Assembly (NCBI RefSeq): GCF_009910705.1
Contig: NZ_JAAAXJ010000007.1
Span: 180,952-244,951 of the forward strand
From: Microvirga arsenatis
GTDB lineage: Bacteria > Pseudomonadota > Alphaproteobacteria > Rhizobiales > Beijerinckiaceae
Length of the DNA: 64,000 bases
Direction of reading: 5' to 3'
In this document: positions 41,756 through 51,695 of the stretch, piece after piece
How the letters are laid out: the number at the start of each line of letters is the position of its first letter
Position numbering within the stretch: position 1 is the first letter of the stretch
Translations under genes and position numbers: made by a program
The notes under the pieces: generated by a model
The model's database searches: none
What the model saw: only the letters and a program-made list of their open reading frames with translations
What the model was told of the DNA's origin: nothing

Positions 41756-41980
41756 CCCGCACCGTGCATCTTTCGGGGCTTCACGATACGGCTGCCGGCC
41801 GACCCTTAGTGGTAATCCGAATGCGCGGCTGTCCCATGAGGGCAATCGTGCGAGCCAAGTGAGCGAATTGACTTAAGGTGTGAGAGGTCAAAACTGTTTT
41901 TCCATGATTGAGCCGGTGCGAGACGCTGCGCCGAACAGGCCGTGAAAGTCTCTCGCCCGTAGAAAAACAGGCATATTGGC
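41756..41980. other. Gap between the sugar locus and the polysaccharide locus
   Basis: About 225 bases with no gene. A partial A+T-rich stretch (TTGACTTAAGGTGTGAGAGG and AAAACTGTTTTTCCATG near 41869-41910) could hold the promoter of the phosphohexomutase gene. A short frame on the minus strand at 41781-42011 runs into that gene and is not supported. Confidence 0.35.
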
Positions 41981-43438
41981 ATGGATTATCTTCCGGAAGT
42001 CGCGCCCTCATCCCTCAAGTTCGGCACGAGCGGCCTGCGGGGGCTTGTTGTCGAGCTGAACGGCGTCCCCGCCTTTGCCTACGCACGCGCCTTCGCGGAA
42101 ATGCTGAAGGAGGACGGCTCCGCCGCGGAGGCGAAGAACCGGGTGCTGGTCGGGCGGGATCTGCGCGAGAGCAGCCCGAGCATTGCCCAGCTCTGCTGCG
42201 CGGCCCTCGAGGCATCGGGCCTCGTCCCGCTCGATTGCGGCGCGCTTCCGACGCCTGCGCTGGCCTACCATGGGCTGCGCTTCGGGATCCCTGCCATCAT
42301 GGTCACCGGAAGCCATATCCCCGAGGACCGCAACGGGCTGAAATTCTACCGAGCCCAAGGGGAAATCGACAAGAAGGACGAGGCGGCCATCCTGGCCTGG
42401 CATGCCCGGCTGAAGATCGATTCCCTGCCGAACAACGCCCGCGCCGTCCGGGCCCAGGCGCCGGAGATCGACCTGCTCGAGGCCTACCGGGCGCGCTACC
42501 GGGACTTTTTCGGCGAGGAGGCCCTGTCGGGCCTGACGGTGGGGGTCTATCAGCACTCCTCGGTTGCCCGCGACGTGATCGTCCAGGTGCTGGAAGCCCT
42601 GGGCGCGCGGGCGGTGCCGCTGGGCCGGGCCACGAGCTTCATCCCCGTCGATACCGAGGCCCTGCGCGAGGAGGACGAGGCCCTGGCCCGCCGGTGGGCG
42701 GGCGAGCGGGCGCTCGATGCCATCGTCTCGACCGACGGGGACGCGGATCGCCCCCTCATCTCCGATGCGTCCGGCGCCTTCCTGCGGGGAGATCTGGTCG
42801 GCGCCATCACGGCGAAGTACCTGGGGGCGGACGCCATCGTCACCCCCGTGACCTCCAACTCGGCCCTGGAGGGCTCGGGCCTCTTCGGCAGGGTCATCCG
42901 CACGCGGGTCGGTTCGCCCTTCGTCATCGAGGGCATGGGCGAGGCCATCCGCTCGGGGGCGCGGGCGGTGGTCGGGTTCGAGGCCAATGGCGGCGTTCTC
43001 CTCGGCTCCACAATCGTGCGCGACGGCCGTACCCTGGCGGCGCTCCCCACCCGGGACGCCATGCTGCCCATCCTCTGTGCCCTGGGCGAGGTCGCGGCGC
43101 AGGGCAGGTCCCTGGCCGAGATCGGCGCCGCCTTCGCCTTCAAGGCCGCCGCGAGCAACCGGCTGAAGAACGTGCCGAGCGAGAGGAGCGCGGCCTTCCT
43201 CCACCGGCTGCAGCAGGACGAAGCCTTCCGCGAGGATCTGATGTCGCGCCTGGGCGGCGTGGCGTCCCTCGACCCGCAGGACGGCCTGCGCATGATCGCC
43301 AGGAACGGCGAGGTGGTCCATTTCCGGGCCTCGGGCAACGCCCCCGAGCTGCGCGTCTATGTGGAAGCCGCCACCCAGGACCGTTCGTCGGCCCTGCTGG
43401 ATTGGGGACTCTCGGTTGCACAGGAGCAGGTGGGCTGA
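41981..43438 (+). CDS. manB: Phosphohexomutase (phosphomannomutase-type)
   Basis: A 485-residue alpha-D-phosphohexomutase. The phosphoserine loop is VTGSHIPEDRNGLKFY (serine near 108), the metal loop is STDGDADRPL and the sugar-binding loop FEANGGVLL; the phosphate-binding C-terminal domain ends with RASGNAPELRVYVE. It should interconvert mannose- or glucose-6-P and the 1-phosphate, feeding nucleotide-sugar synthesis for the surface glycan. The substrate (mannose versus glucosamine-type) cannot be set from sequence. It is the first gene of the polysaccharide region. Confidence 0.9.
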   Translation: MDYLPEVAPSSLKFGTSGLRGLVVELNGVPAFAYARAFAEMLKEDGSAAEAKNRVLVGRDLRESSPSIAQLCCAALEASGLVPLDCGALPTPALAYHGLRFGIPAIMVTGSHIPEDRNGLKFYRAQGEIDKKDEAAILAWHARLKIDSLPNNARAVRAQAPEIDLLEAYRARYRDFFGEEALSGLTVGVYQHSSVARDVIVQVLEALGARAVPLGRATSFIPVDTEALREEDEALARRWAGERALDAIVSTDGDADRPLISDASGAFLRGDLVGAITAKYLGADAIVTPVTSNSALEGSGLFGRVIRTRVGSPFVIEGMGEAIRSGARAVVGFEANGGVLLGSTIVRDGRTLAALPTRDAMLPILCALGEVAAQGRSLAEIGAAFAFKAAASNRLKNVPSERSAAFLHRLQQDEAFREDLMSRLGGVASLDPQDGLRMIARNGEVVHFRASGNAPELRVYVEAATQDRSSALLDWGLSVAQEQVG

Positions 43439-43450
43439 GCTTGCCGAACC

Positions 43451-44344
43451 CTATCCCTCCAGAGATCCGAGCCGGCTCCTGAGCCCGTCCCGGATCCCTT
43501 TGGCGATCAGGCGCAGCCTCAGGGCCCGCTTGTCGGCCAGCGTGGTGTAGGTGGCTAGGAAGGCCGCGCACCGGCTGAGGAAGTAGAGCCGCCAGGCCGG
43601 CGGCGTGTAAGGCTGACGGGCGAGCCAGAGGGCATTTCGCACCCAGTAGTAGTTCCGAACCGGAACATGAATGGCGATCTGCCGCGTTCCGACCCGAACC
43701 ACCCCCCGGCCGAGCCGGTGCTCGACGGTGGCCGTGGGCGCCAGAAAGCTCTTGTACCCGGCGGCGCGGGCCCTGAAGCACCATTCCACGTCGACGAGGT
43801 CGATGAAGAGATCTTCCCTGAACGGACCGACCGTGTCGAAGACCGAGAGGGGGATAAGGGATCCGGAAGCGATGATGAAGTCGCTGGCGAGAGGGCGTTT
43901 CTCGCCCCTGAGAGAAAGTCGCAGAAGGCGGAGCCCATGCGCCCGGTAGGCCCGTGTCTGCGTTTGGCTGTTGAGTTCGTAATAAGCTGGGCCGATGGCC
44001 GCGACATTCCCGTGGCTCTCTTCGACCAGCCGGAGGCCGTCGGCCAAGCTGGCCACCGTTCCAGGGCCAAGAACCGTATCCTGGTCGAGCAGCAGGGCAT
44101 GGGAAAATCCCCCAGCCCGTGCCAGGGCGATTCCCCGGTTCTGGGCCGCCGCGATGCCGAGGTTCTCCGAGCTGGCGACGAGGGTAGCCCCGGCATCGGA
44201 GGCAACGCGCTGCACCTCTTCCGCATTGGACGATCCGTTGTCGACCACCGCAATGCCCTCGACCTGCGGAGCAAGGGCCCCAAACGCCTGCACCAGCAGC
44301 GGGATGTCCGGGTTGTAGGTCACCGCGACGGCCAGGACGCGCAT
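43451..44344 (-). CDS. GT2 glycosyltransferase (rhamnosyltransferase-like)
   Basis: A 297-residue family-2 transferase of the RfbF/WbbL sort. The nucleotide-sugar site includes AVAVTYNPDIPLLVQAF and AVVDNGSSN; the DxD-like metal motif is LLDQDT; VEWCFRARAAGYKSFLAPT is the acceptor-side motif (ED/D-x-x-C-R). It likely transfers a deoxy- or rhamnose-type sugar to a lipid-linked chain. The start at 44344 (MRVLAVAVTYNP) is used; it converges on the mutase gene with a 12-base gap and is divergent from the dehydrogenase. Confidence 0.87.
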   Translation of the reverse strand: MRVLAVAVTYNPDIPLLVQAFGALAPQVEGIAVVDNGSSNAEEVQRVASDAGATLVASSENLGIAAAQNRGIALARAGGFSHALLLDQDTVLGPGTVASLADGLRLVEESHGNVAAIGPAYYELNSQTQTRAYRAHGLRLLRLSLRGEKRPLASDFIIASGSLIPLSVFDTVGPFREDLFIDLVDVEWCFRARAAGYKSFLAPTATVEHRLGRGVVRVGTRQIAIHVPVRNYYWVRNALWLARQPYTPPAWRLYFLSRCAAFLATYTTLADKRALRLRLIAKGIRDGLRSRLGSLEG

Positions 44345-44635
44345 GGATGCTCCTCGAGATCGAGCCTGTCCTACTAAAGTGGTCCCCGGAGGTGGGCAAG
44401 CAGGGGCCTGCGCCGGCGGGAAGCTTTCAACGGGAGCCGAGGCTTGCCGGCAGGGTTGCTGGGAAAGCCCCGACGGGGTATAGCGGCCCCCGAAAGGCTC
44501 TGGTCGGGATTGCTGGCCGGAGATGATTTCCCTTGCGGTAGGCGCGGCACTTTGGCGCCCTCCGAAGGTATGCGGTCTAGGGGATGCCCTGGTAAAAGGA
44601 TCGCGCCGTCCCAAGCGCTTGAGGCCGAGTTTCCG

Positions 44636-45943
44636 ATGCACAAAGACACGCTGCTGAAAAGACTGAACGACAAGACCGCTGTGATCGGCATCGTCGGGCT
44701 AGGCTATGTCGGTCTGCCGCTCTCGCTCCGCTACTCCGAAGTGGGTTATAAGGTCGTCGGCTTCGACATCGATCAGGAAAAGGTCGACACCCTCATGCGG
44801 GGTGAAACCTATATTGAGCATATCGGTTCCGAGGGCATCGCGAAGGCTGTTAAGAGCGGATTTGAGCCGACTGCCGATCTCACCCGTGCTCAGGACGTTG
44901 ATGCCCTGATCCTGTGCGTTCCGACGCCGCTCAACAAATACCGCGAGCCCGACCTGAGCTTCGTGCTCAACACCGTCGATGCTCTGGTGCCGCATATGCG
45001 ACCCGGCCAGATCATGTCGCTTGAGAGTACCACCTATCCTGGCACGACCGAGGAGGAACTGCGGCCGCGGCTCGAAAAGGCCGGCTTCACCGTCGGTGAG
45101 GATGCGTTCCTCGTCTTTTCGCCCGAGCGGGAGGATCCCGGCAACGCGAAGTTCAGCACGCACAACATTCCGAAGGTGTGCGGTGGCAGCACTCCGTCGT
45201 GCCTCGAGGTGGGTCTCGCGCTCTACGGGCACGTCATCAACACTCTCGTGCCCGTCAGTTCCACCCAGGCCGCGGAGCTGACCAAGCTCCTCGAGAACAT
45301 CCACCGTGCCGTCAATATTGGCCTGGTGAACGAGATGAAGATCATCGCCGACCGCATGGGGATCGACATCCACGAGGTGATCCGGGCGGCGGCCACCAAG
45401 CCCTTCGGCTTCGTTCCCTACTATCCGGGGCCGGGTCTGGGCGGGCACTGCATTCCGATCGATCCTTTCTACCTCACCTGGAAGGCGCGCGAATACGGCC
45501 TTCATACGCGCTTCATCGAGCTCGCCGGCGAGATCAACAGCACGATGCCCGAATGGGTTGTCGAGAAGATCACGGCTGCTCTCAACGATCGAGGCAAGCC
45601 GGTTCGCGGCAGCAAGATCCTGGTGCTCGGTATCGCCTACAAGAAGAATGTCGACGACATGCGCGAGTCGCCTTCCGTCGAGCTGATGAGCCTTTTGCAG
45701 GCGAGGGGAGCTCAAATCGCGTACAGCGATCCTCACGTTCCGACGTTCCCGAAGATGCGCCGCTACTCGTTCGATCTTGCAAGCGTGGAACTCACTCCGG
45801 AGACGCTGGCGAGCTACGATCTGGTGCTTCTGGCGACCGATCACGACAGGTTCGACTACGACACCATCGAGCAACACGCGAAGCTCATCGTCGATACCCG
45901 CGGGCGCTACCTTGGGGCGCGGAGCAACGTAGTTAAGGCATGA
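44636..45943 (+). CDS. Nucleotide-sugar dehydrogenase (UDP-GlcNAc/UDP-sugar 6-dehydrogenase)
   Basis: A 435-residue UDP-sugar dehydrogenase that oxidises C6 twice to give a uronic acid. Rossmann motif: [20 protein letters not shown]; the catalytic cysteine is in [34 protein letters not shown] marks the C-terminal cofactor half. It is closest in pattern to WbpA/TviB-type UDP-N-acetylglucosamine dehydrogenases rather than UDP-glucose Ugd. The start at 44636 ([12 protein letters not shown]) is preferred over a long upstream extension. It opens the export/assembly block. Confidence 0.9.
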   Translation: MHKDTLLKRLNDKTAVIGIVGLGYVGLPLSLRYSEVGYKVVGFDIDQEKVDTLMRGETYIEHIGSEGIAKAVKSGFEPTADLTRAQDVDALILCVPTPLNKYREPDLSFVLNTVDALVPHMRPGQIMSLESTTYPGTTEEELRPRLEKAGFTVGEDAFLVFSPEREDPGNAKFSTHNIPKVCGGSTPSCLEVGLALYGHVINTLVPVSSTQAAELTKLLENIHRAVNIGLVNEMKIIADRMGIDIHEVIRAAATKPFGFVPYYPGPGLGGHCIPIDPFYLTWKAREYGLHTRFIELAGEINSTMPEWVVEKITAALNDRGKPVRGSKILVLGIAYKKNVDDMRESPSVELMSLLQARGAQIAYSDPHVPTFPKMRRYSFDLASVELTPETLASYDLVLLATDHDRFDYDTIEQHAKLIVDTRGRYLGARSNVVKA

Positions 45944-46021
45944 TCGGCAGGTGCGACGTAGGCCGTCGTATCGAGCTACATCTTCGTCAGTGGAGTTAAG
46001 GCACGGGAGTAAAGCCGTTCC

Positions 46022-46876
46022 ATGTCTCGGATCGTCACCCTGCGCGCCAAGAACGGGATCAAGGAAACGAAGTTGAGAACCGACGTTTCGAAGGTTTTGG
46101 AGGTTTTTCGGGAGGTTCGCGACGGCTGGCGTTGGCGCGAGTTGTGGATGACGCTCGGATGGCGGGATGTGCAAACGCGCCATCGCCGCTCGAGAATCGG
46201 GCCTTTCTGGAACACTCTCAGTTTGGCTTTCGTTGCGACCTGCATCGGCACCCTGTACGGCGGGATCATGGGTCGTCCCATGTCCGACTATATCCCGCAC
46301 CTCGTGACAGGATACATGATATGGGCGTTCCTTCAGGCTTTGGTGATCGAAGGCAAGGATGCCTTCGTGAGCAACGCTTCCGCCATTCGGGAGATCGCCG
46401 TTCCGGGCACGGTGTACATCTACAAGCTTCTTTGGAAGAATCTCGTTATTCTCGGATTCAACTCCCTTGTCTACGTGGCGGTTCTTGTTCTCTTCCAGGT
46501 TTGGCCCTTCCCGAACATTCTTCTGGTTGTACCGGCCTTGGCAATTGTTCTGTTGAACGGGATTTGGGTTGGCCTGCTGCTGGGGCTTATCAATGTCCGT
46601 TACAGGGATCTGGGGCAGTTGATCCCGAATGCGATGCGTCTTGCCTTCTTTGTGACGCCCATTCTCTGGTATCCGGACAGCGTCAGCGGGCTTCGTACGA
46701 TCTTCGTGGATTTCAATCCTTTCTATTATTTCATCGAGATATTGCGCGCTCCGCTTCTGGGTCAGGCCCCCGATCCTCTGCTCTGGATCGTAGCTTTGGC
46801 GATCACGGTGATCGGCTGGGTGATTGCCGCTCCGATCTATGCCCATTGGCGTCGGCGAATTGCCTTCTGGGTTTGA
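46022..46876 (+). CDS. wzm: Polysaccharide ABC exporter permease (Wzm/KpsM-like)
   Basis: A 284-residue ABC-2-type membrane protein. The N-terminus is cytosolic and basic; RHRRSRIGPFWNTLSLAFVATCIGTLYGGIMG begins a set of six helices, and ISFVTPILWYPDS-like (AFFVTPILWYPDSV) is the family's conserved re-entrant region. With the ATPase 10 bases on, it forms a Wzm-Wzt type exporter for lipid-linked O-antigen or capsule. Symbol assigned by role and context. Confidence 0.9.
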   Translation: MSRIVTLRAKNGIKETKLRTDVSKVLEVFREVRDGWRWRELWMTLGWRDVQTRHRRSRIGPFWNTLSLAFVATCIGTLYGGIMGRPMSDYIPHLVTGYMIWAFLQALVIEGKDAFVSNASAIREIAVPGTVYIYKLLWKNLVILGFNSLVYVAVLVLFQVWPFPNILLVVPALAIVLLNGIWVGLLLGLINVRYRDLGQLIPNAMRLAFFVTPILWYPDSVSGLRTIFVDFNPFYYFIEILRAPLLGQAPDPLLWIVALAITVIGWVIAAPIYAHWRRRIAFWV

Positions 46877-46886
46877 GGTCGGAACG

Positions 46887-47654
46887 ATGGCGTTTGTCAA
46901 ACTTGAAAACGTAACGCTGGAATTCCCTGTCCAGGCTTCAAAGTCCGACAGGAGGAGGGTGCCCTCGCAGGGGGAAAAGCCCGTCGGCGGCCAGCTGGCA
47001 TCCAGCCAGTCAGGTCAGATGGTCGTGCGTGCTCTCGATCACCTGTCGCTCACGCTCGAGCCAGGCGATCGCCTGGCTCTCCTGGGGCATAACGGTGCCG
47101 GCAAGACCACGCTTCTGCGCGTCATGGCGAAGCTCTATCCGCCCACGCATGGAAGAGTCACGGTTCAAGGACGTGTCGCGCCGTTGCTGAACCTTAGTTT
47201 CGGTCTCGACATGGACTCAACCGGCTATGACAACATCTTCATTCGTGGCCTCTTCCTTGGGATGAGCAAGGCGGAGTTGAGGAGAAAGGCTGACACCATC
47301 GCCGAGTTCAGCGAGCTTGGCGACTTCCTCGACCTGCCGATGCGGACCTATTCCTCGGGCATGCGGGCGCGCTTGGCATTCGCCATATCGACCCATGTCG
47401 AAACGGACATCCTGCTGCTGGACGAGGTTGTGGCGACGGGTGACGCCCGCTTCTTCAAGAAGGCCAACGAGAGGCTCGAGAGCTTTGCCCGGGAGTCCAA
47501 GATTCTCGTTCTGGCGTCGCACTCCAACAAAGTTCTACGGGAAATCTGCAACAAGGCACTCCTCCTCGAGCATGGGCGGCTCAAGGCATTTGGGGCGATC
47601 GACGAAGTCATCGAAACCTATGCGGCCTCCACTGCCGGAGATGCTAAGGCATAG
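46887..47654 (+). CDS. wzt: Polysaccharide ABC exporter ATP-binding protein (Wzt/KpsT-like)
   Basis: A 255-residue ATPase: Walker A GHNGAGKTT, signature YSSGMRARL, Walker B ILLLDEVVATGD. The N-terminal strand LENVTLEFPV is followed by a ~30-residue charged insertion before the Walker A domain. It lacks the long C-terminal carbohydrate-binding domain of O9a-type Wzt, so chain-length control by such a domain is not expected. The start is the ATG at 46887, just after wzm. Confidence 0.9.
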   Translation: MAFVKLENVTLEFPVQASKSDRRRVPSQGEKPVGGQLASSQSGQMVVRALDHLSLTLEPGDRLALLGHNGAGKTTLLRVMAKLYPPTHGRVTVQGRVAPLLNLSFGLDMDSTGYDNIFIRGLFLGMSKAELRRKADTIAEFSELGDFLDLPMRTYSSGMRARLAFAISTHVETDILLLDEVVATGDARFFKKANERLESFARESKILVLASHSNKVLREICNKALLLEHGRLKAFGAIDEVIETYAASTAGDAKA

Positions 47655-47766
47655 GGGGCGCCCGTTCCGGCGGAGGTGCGATGGAAGGTGAGATGGGCAT
47701 GAGCCGAGCATTCGCATCCTGGTTGCCTTGGGCTCTCCGATCGCAAGCCTCTGAGGTCTTGGATAG

Positions 47767-49791
47767 ATGACACAGGATGCCATGCATTCCGGATCTCAGG
47801 GTACTGATCTGGCCGGTGCAGCCGACGCCGCAGCTTTGCGCGAACAGCTCCAGAGGCAGAGAGAAGAGATTGCCGAATTGCAAGCGACGATCCGCGGCCT
47901 CCAGGCGGAGATCAATGGGCTGCGAGGCTCCCTTTCCTGGACGGTGACGCGCCCGCTGCGGGCCTTGGCGCGCCGCGTGCCCGGCGTGGCGGCAGGGCTC
48001 CAGCGAGCCCTGGATCGGACCAAGGACGCTCTGGTCACAACCCTGCCGAGACAGACCGCGCAAGCCTTGTTCGACAATCGCTGGGATGTGAGAGGCGATA
48101 TCGAGGAGCAGATCTCGGCCTATCGCGCCTCTCCCTCCGAGGGACGCAGGATCGTTCTCTTCACCGCGATTTTTGGGGAATACGACAACCTGCTCCTGCC
48201 GGAGAGGATCGATCCGAGCGTCGACTACGTATGCTTTACGGACCGTCCCCGGAACGATTACGGCATCTGGCAGATGCGCTCTGCACCCTATTATCATCCC
48301 GATCCGACGCGGATCGCGCGCTGGGTGAAGACGCATCCGCACGAGCTTTTCCCGAGGCACGAGGCTGCCGTTTGGCTCGATGCCAATATCGTCCTGAAAG
48401 GCGACATCCGAAGCTATGTCGAGCGGGTCGAGCGCCAGGGCGCTCAGCTTGGGCTGATCCCGCACCCGCATCGCTCATGCTTCTACGATGAGGCGGAAGC
48501 CTGCAAGCGGCTCAAGAAGGATGCCTCGAAGCTCATCGACCGACAGGTCGAGGAATACCGGAAGGCGGGCCTGCCCCTGAAGCAGGCTCTGTATGAAACC
48601 GGCTTCATGATCGTGCGCCTCAAGGACGCCGGGATCGGGGATGCCCTTCATCTCTGGTGGCAGCAGATCGAGCGGTTCACCCGAAGGGATCAACTCGGGC
48701 TTGCATGGGTGACCTATCGTCATCCTGATCTTCGGATCGTTCCGCTGCTTCCGGAGGGGGCATCGGTCAGGGATCACGAGGATTTTCTCTATTTCCGCCA
48801 CAGCTTCGCGCGGGCTTTGGTCATCCCGGAGGTTCTTCGGAAGAGCGGGTCCCTCCGCAGCCCCGTTGCAGGCCCGAGCTTTGCCGAGGTCAGGGCCCAG
48901 CGGCTGGAGCCTTTGACCGAGGTTCCCATCGATATCGTGGTCTGCGTCCACAACGCCCTGGAGGATGTCCGCCTTTGCCTGGAGGCGGCCTCGTCATGCC
49001 TGCTCCCGAGCCATCGGCTCGTCATCGTCAACGACTGCTCCGATGCGGAGACCACTTCCTATCTTCGCGAGTTCTCGGAGAGCCGGGACCAGATCGCCCT
49101 GCTCGAGAACGAGCATAACCTGGGCTATACGCGCTCGGCGAACCGGGGGCTTGCTGCGGGAACGGCCGGCTTTCGCATCCTGCTGAACAGCGACACCATC
49201 GTCAGTCCCGACTGGGCCTTGAAGCTCCTCGAAGCGGCCAACCGAAGCGAAAGGATCGGCATCGTGGGGCCGCTCTCGAACGCCGCCGGCGCGCAATCCA
49301 TCCCCCGCATCAAGGGCGATGGCAAGAATACCGCCATCAATCCTCTGCCGGCAGGCATCACTCCTTCGGATCTCGACCGTGCCTGCGAGGCATGGAGCGA
49401 CGCCGATCTCCTGCCCCGTGTGCCGCTGGTTCACGGCTTCTGCTTCGGCATCAAGCAGCAGGTGATTGAGAGCATTGGGTTTTTCGATGAGGAGAACTTC
49501 AAGCTCTTCTATGGGGAAGAGAACGATTACTGCCTCAGGGCGCTCGGCGCGGGCTTCGAGCTCGCCGTTGCCACCAACACCTTCGTGTACCACCGTAAGT
49601 CGAGGAGCATCGACGAGGAGAAGCGGGTGGTTCATATGGCAGAGGCCTGGAGGCGCCTGCGGGAGCTCTATGGGGCGGATACGCTCCTCTCAGCCTACCG
49701 GCAGGTGGAGGAGCACCCCCTTCTCAAGCATATCCGAACGGAAGCCGAAGGCTTTTTCCAATCTGCAGGCAAAGGGGAGAAGGTCTCGTGA
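47767..49791 (+). CDS. Composite glycosyltransferase: DUF616/TOD1-like plus GT2
   Basis: A 674-residue protein with several parts. An N-terminal coiled coil (about 15-55: LREQLQRQREEIAELQATIRG) leads to the motif SLSWTVTRPLRALAR (about 57). Residues about 125-360 match the DUF616/TOD1-type glycosyltransferase-like domain: LFTAIFGEYDNLLLPERID, VDYVCFTDRP, AVWLDANIVL. Residues about 388-640 are a GT2 domain: IDIVVCVHNALEDVRLCL, NDCSD, ILLNSDTIV (DxD-like) and the acceptor helix EENDYCLRALGAGFEL. It may add two sugars or pair a transferase with a modifying domain. The 111-base gap after wzt suggests the same transcript. Confidence 0.82.
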   Translation: MTQDAMHSGSQGTDLAGAADAAALREQLQRQREEIAELQATIRGLQAEINGLRGSLSWTVTRPLRALARRVPGVAAGLQRALDRTKDALVTTLPRQTAQALFDNRWDVRGDIEEQISAYRASPSEGRRIVLFTAIFGEYDNLLLPERIDPSVDYVCFTDRPRNDYGIWQMRSAPYYHPDPTRIARWVKTHPHELFPRHEAAVWLDANIVLKGDIRSYVERVERQGAQLGLIPHPHRSCFYDEAEACKRLKKDASKLIDRQVEEYRKAGLPLKQALYETGFMIVRLKDAGIGDALHLWWQQIERFTRRDQLGLAWVTYRHPDLRIVPLLPEGASVRDHEDFLYFRHSFARALVIPEVLRKSGSLRSPVAGPSFAEVRAQRLEPLTEVPIDIVVCVHNALEDVRLCLEAASSCLLPSHRLVIVNDCSDAETTSYLREFSESRDQIALLENEHNLGYTRSANRGLAAGTAGFRILLNSDTIVSPDWALKLLEAANRSERIGIVGPLSNAAGAQSIPRIKGDGKNTAINPLPAGITPSDLDRACEAWSDADLLPRVPLVHGFCFGIKQQVIESIGFFDEENFKLFYGEENDYCLRALGAGFELAVATNTFVYHRKSRSIDEEKRVVHMAEAWRRLRELYGADTLLSAYRQVEEHPLLKHIRTEAEGFFQSAGKGEKVS

Positions 49792-49980
49792 TGTACCGCC
49801 TTGGGCCGAGCGGGGCCTGGATGTGGCTTATTGCCGTCGGTGCCAGAGAGCGAATCCCGGCCGTGGACGATATTACTTTTATCGGCTAGTACCCTTCCCG
49901 ACCGGGCATGCCATCAATTCCCTGCTTTAAGATCATGGGCAATAGTCTTGGCGACAGCGGGTGACGAAAAGAGCAAGGTT

Positions 49981-51042
49981 ATGACAAAGAAGTTCTTGGT
50001 AACCGGTGGTGCCGGTTTCATTGGGTCGGCGGTGGTGCGCAAGCTCATTTCGAGCACGCCCCATCAGGTCCTCGTCGTCGACAAGCTGACCTATGCTGGC
50101 AATCTCGACTCTCTCAAGCCGGTTGCCGGAAGCGACCGCTACGGTTTCGTGCAGGCCGACATCGCGGATGCCCAGCGGATGCATGAGGTCATCGGCGGGT
50201 ACCAGCCTGATGTCATCATGCATCTCGCGGCCGAAAGCCATGTCGACCGCTCGATCGACGGCCCGGGCGAATTCGTCCAGACCAATGTGGTCGGAACCTT
50301 CACGCTGCTTCAGGCTGCCCTTGCCTACTGGAGCAAGCTGGAGCCCGTGCGCCGGGAAGCCTTCCGCTTTCATCACATCTCGACGGACGAAGTCTTCGGA
50401 TCGCTGGGTGCCGAGGGCTTCTTCCATGAAGAATACCCTTATCAGCCCAATTCGCCCTATTCGGCCTCCAAGGCGGCCTCGGACCACTTCGTCCGCGCCT
50501 GGCATCACACCTATGGCCTGCCGACACTGATCACGAACTGCTCCAACAATTACGGGCCCTACCATTTTCCCGAGAAGCTCATTCCGCTCATGATCCTCAA
50601 TGCGCTCGAAGGAAAGCCGCTGCCGGTCTATGGCAAGGGCGATAACGTGCGCGACTGGCTCTATGTGGAGGACCATGCCGAGGCGCTGATCCTCGTCGCC
50701 GAGAAGGGCAGGGTGGGCGAGAACTACAACATCGGAGGCTGGAACGAGCGGGCGAACATCGATGTCGTGCGCTCCATCTGCCAGCTTGTTGATGAAATGG
50801 CTCCGGACCAGGCCATCGGCCCAAGGGAGAAGCTCATCACCTTCGTCGCCGACCGGCCCGGCCATGACCTGCGTTACGCCATCGACGCCAGCAAGATCGA
50901 GCGCGAGCTGGGATGGCGTCCTGCCGAAACTTTTGAAACCGGCCTGAGGAAGACCGTCGCCTGGTATCTCCAGAACCAGGCATGGTGGGAAAGGGTCCGC
51001 TCCGGCGTCTATCGCGGCGAGCGGCTTGGGGTCGCTGTTTAG
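49981..51042 (+). CDS. rfbB: dTDP-glucose 4,6-dehydratase
   Basis: A 353-residue extended SDR making dTDP-4-keto-6-deoxyglucose. Signature: [17 protein letters not shown] at the N-terminus, [12 protein letters not shown], the SxD active site in [12 protein letters not shown] and Y-x3-K in [11 protein letters not shown]. The start at 49981 ([10 protein letters not shown]) is preferred; the frame is open to 49801. It is the first of the rfbB-rfbC-rfbA trio that feeds dTDP-sugars into the glycan. Confidence 0.95.
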   Translation: MTKKFLVTGGAGFIGSAVVRKLISSTPHQVLVVDKLTYAGNLDSLKPVAGSDRYGFVQADIADAQRMHEVIGGYQPDVIMHLAAESHVDRSIDGPGEFVQTNVVGTFTLLQAALAYWSKLEPVRREAFRFHHISTDEVFGSLGAEGFFHEEYPYQPNSPYSASKAASDHFVRAWHHTYGLPTLITNCSNNYGPYHFPEKLIPLMILNALEGKPLPVYGKGDNVRDWLYVEDHAEALILVAEKGRVGENYNIGGWNERANIDVVRSICQLVDEMAPDQAIGPREKLITFVADRPGHDLRYAIDASKIERELGWRPAETFETGLRKTVAWYLQNQAWWERVRSGVYRGERLGVAV

Positions 51043-51083
51043 CCGCAACGAGCGAGCATGAAGCGATATACAGAGGATTGAAC

Positions 51084-51641
51084 GTGCTAAGCGTGGAATC
51101 GACCGTGATCCCTGAAGTGAGGTTGATAACGCCACCTCGCTTTAGTGATAACCGGGGCTTCTTCTCCGAGGTCTATAACAAGCAGCGTCTTGCTGACGCT
51201 GGGATCGTCGTCGACTTCGTTCAGGACAACCACTCTCGCTCGGCTGCGGCTGGAACGGTCAGGGGACTCCATTTCCAGGCTCAGCCTTTCGCCCAAGCCA
51301 AGCTCATACGGGTCGTGCGCGGCCGCATCTTCGATGTGGCTGTCGATATCCGGCGCTCCTCTCCAACCTTCGGGAAACACGTATCCGTTGAGCTGTCCGC
51401 CGAGAATGGCCGACAGCTTTTCGTGCCTGTCGGCTTTGCGCACGGCTTCTGCACGCTCGAACCTGACACTGAGATCGAGTATAAAGTCTCGGCCTACTAC
51501 TCGGCCCCCCATGATTGCGGTTTGAGCTGGAACGATCCTGCTCTCGACATCGCTTGGCCTGTCGATCCGGCGCAGGCTGTACTTTCCGATAAGGACCGCA
51601 GGCAGCCCTGTTTGGCAGAATTGCCTGAGTATTTTTCTTGA
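51084..51641 (+). CDS. rfbC: dTDP-4-dehydrorhamnose 3,5-epimerase
   Basis: A 185-residue cupin-fold epimerase. Features: PPRFSDNRGFFSEVYN, the His/Lys/Tyr catalytic region RGLHFQAQPFAQAKLIRVVRGRIFDVAVDIR, and FVPVGFAHGFCTLEP with the family histidine. The start is a GTG at 51084 with AGAGG seven bases upstream; the open frame to 50982 overlaps rfbB. The last rhamnose step (reductase, rfbD) is not found in this window. Confidence 0.95.
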   Translation: MLSVESTVIPEVRLITPPRFSDNRGFFSEVYNKQRLADAGIVVDFVQDNHSRSAAAGTVRGLHFQAQPFAQAKLIRVVRGRIFDVAVDIRRSSPTFGKHVSVELSAENGRQLFVPVGFAHGFCTLEPDTEIEYKVSAYYSAPHDCGLSWNDPALDIAWPVDPAQAVLSDKDRRQPCLAELPEYFS

Positions 51642-51695
51642 AGACAACCCCTCATGACCTCCTCGGGAGGCGCCAGGGATCAAGGAGACGCGACG

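Noticed and set aside
43140..44399. Long minus-strand frame covering the end of the mutase gene and the glycosyltransferase
   Set aside because: It is out of phase with the GT2 protein at 43451-44344, which carries the full DNGSS/DQD motifs; its translation is low-complexity R/G/P-rich.
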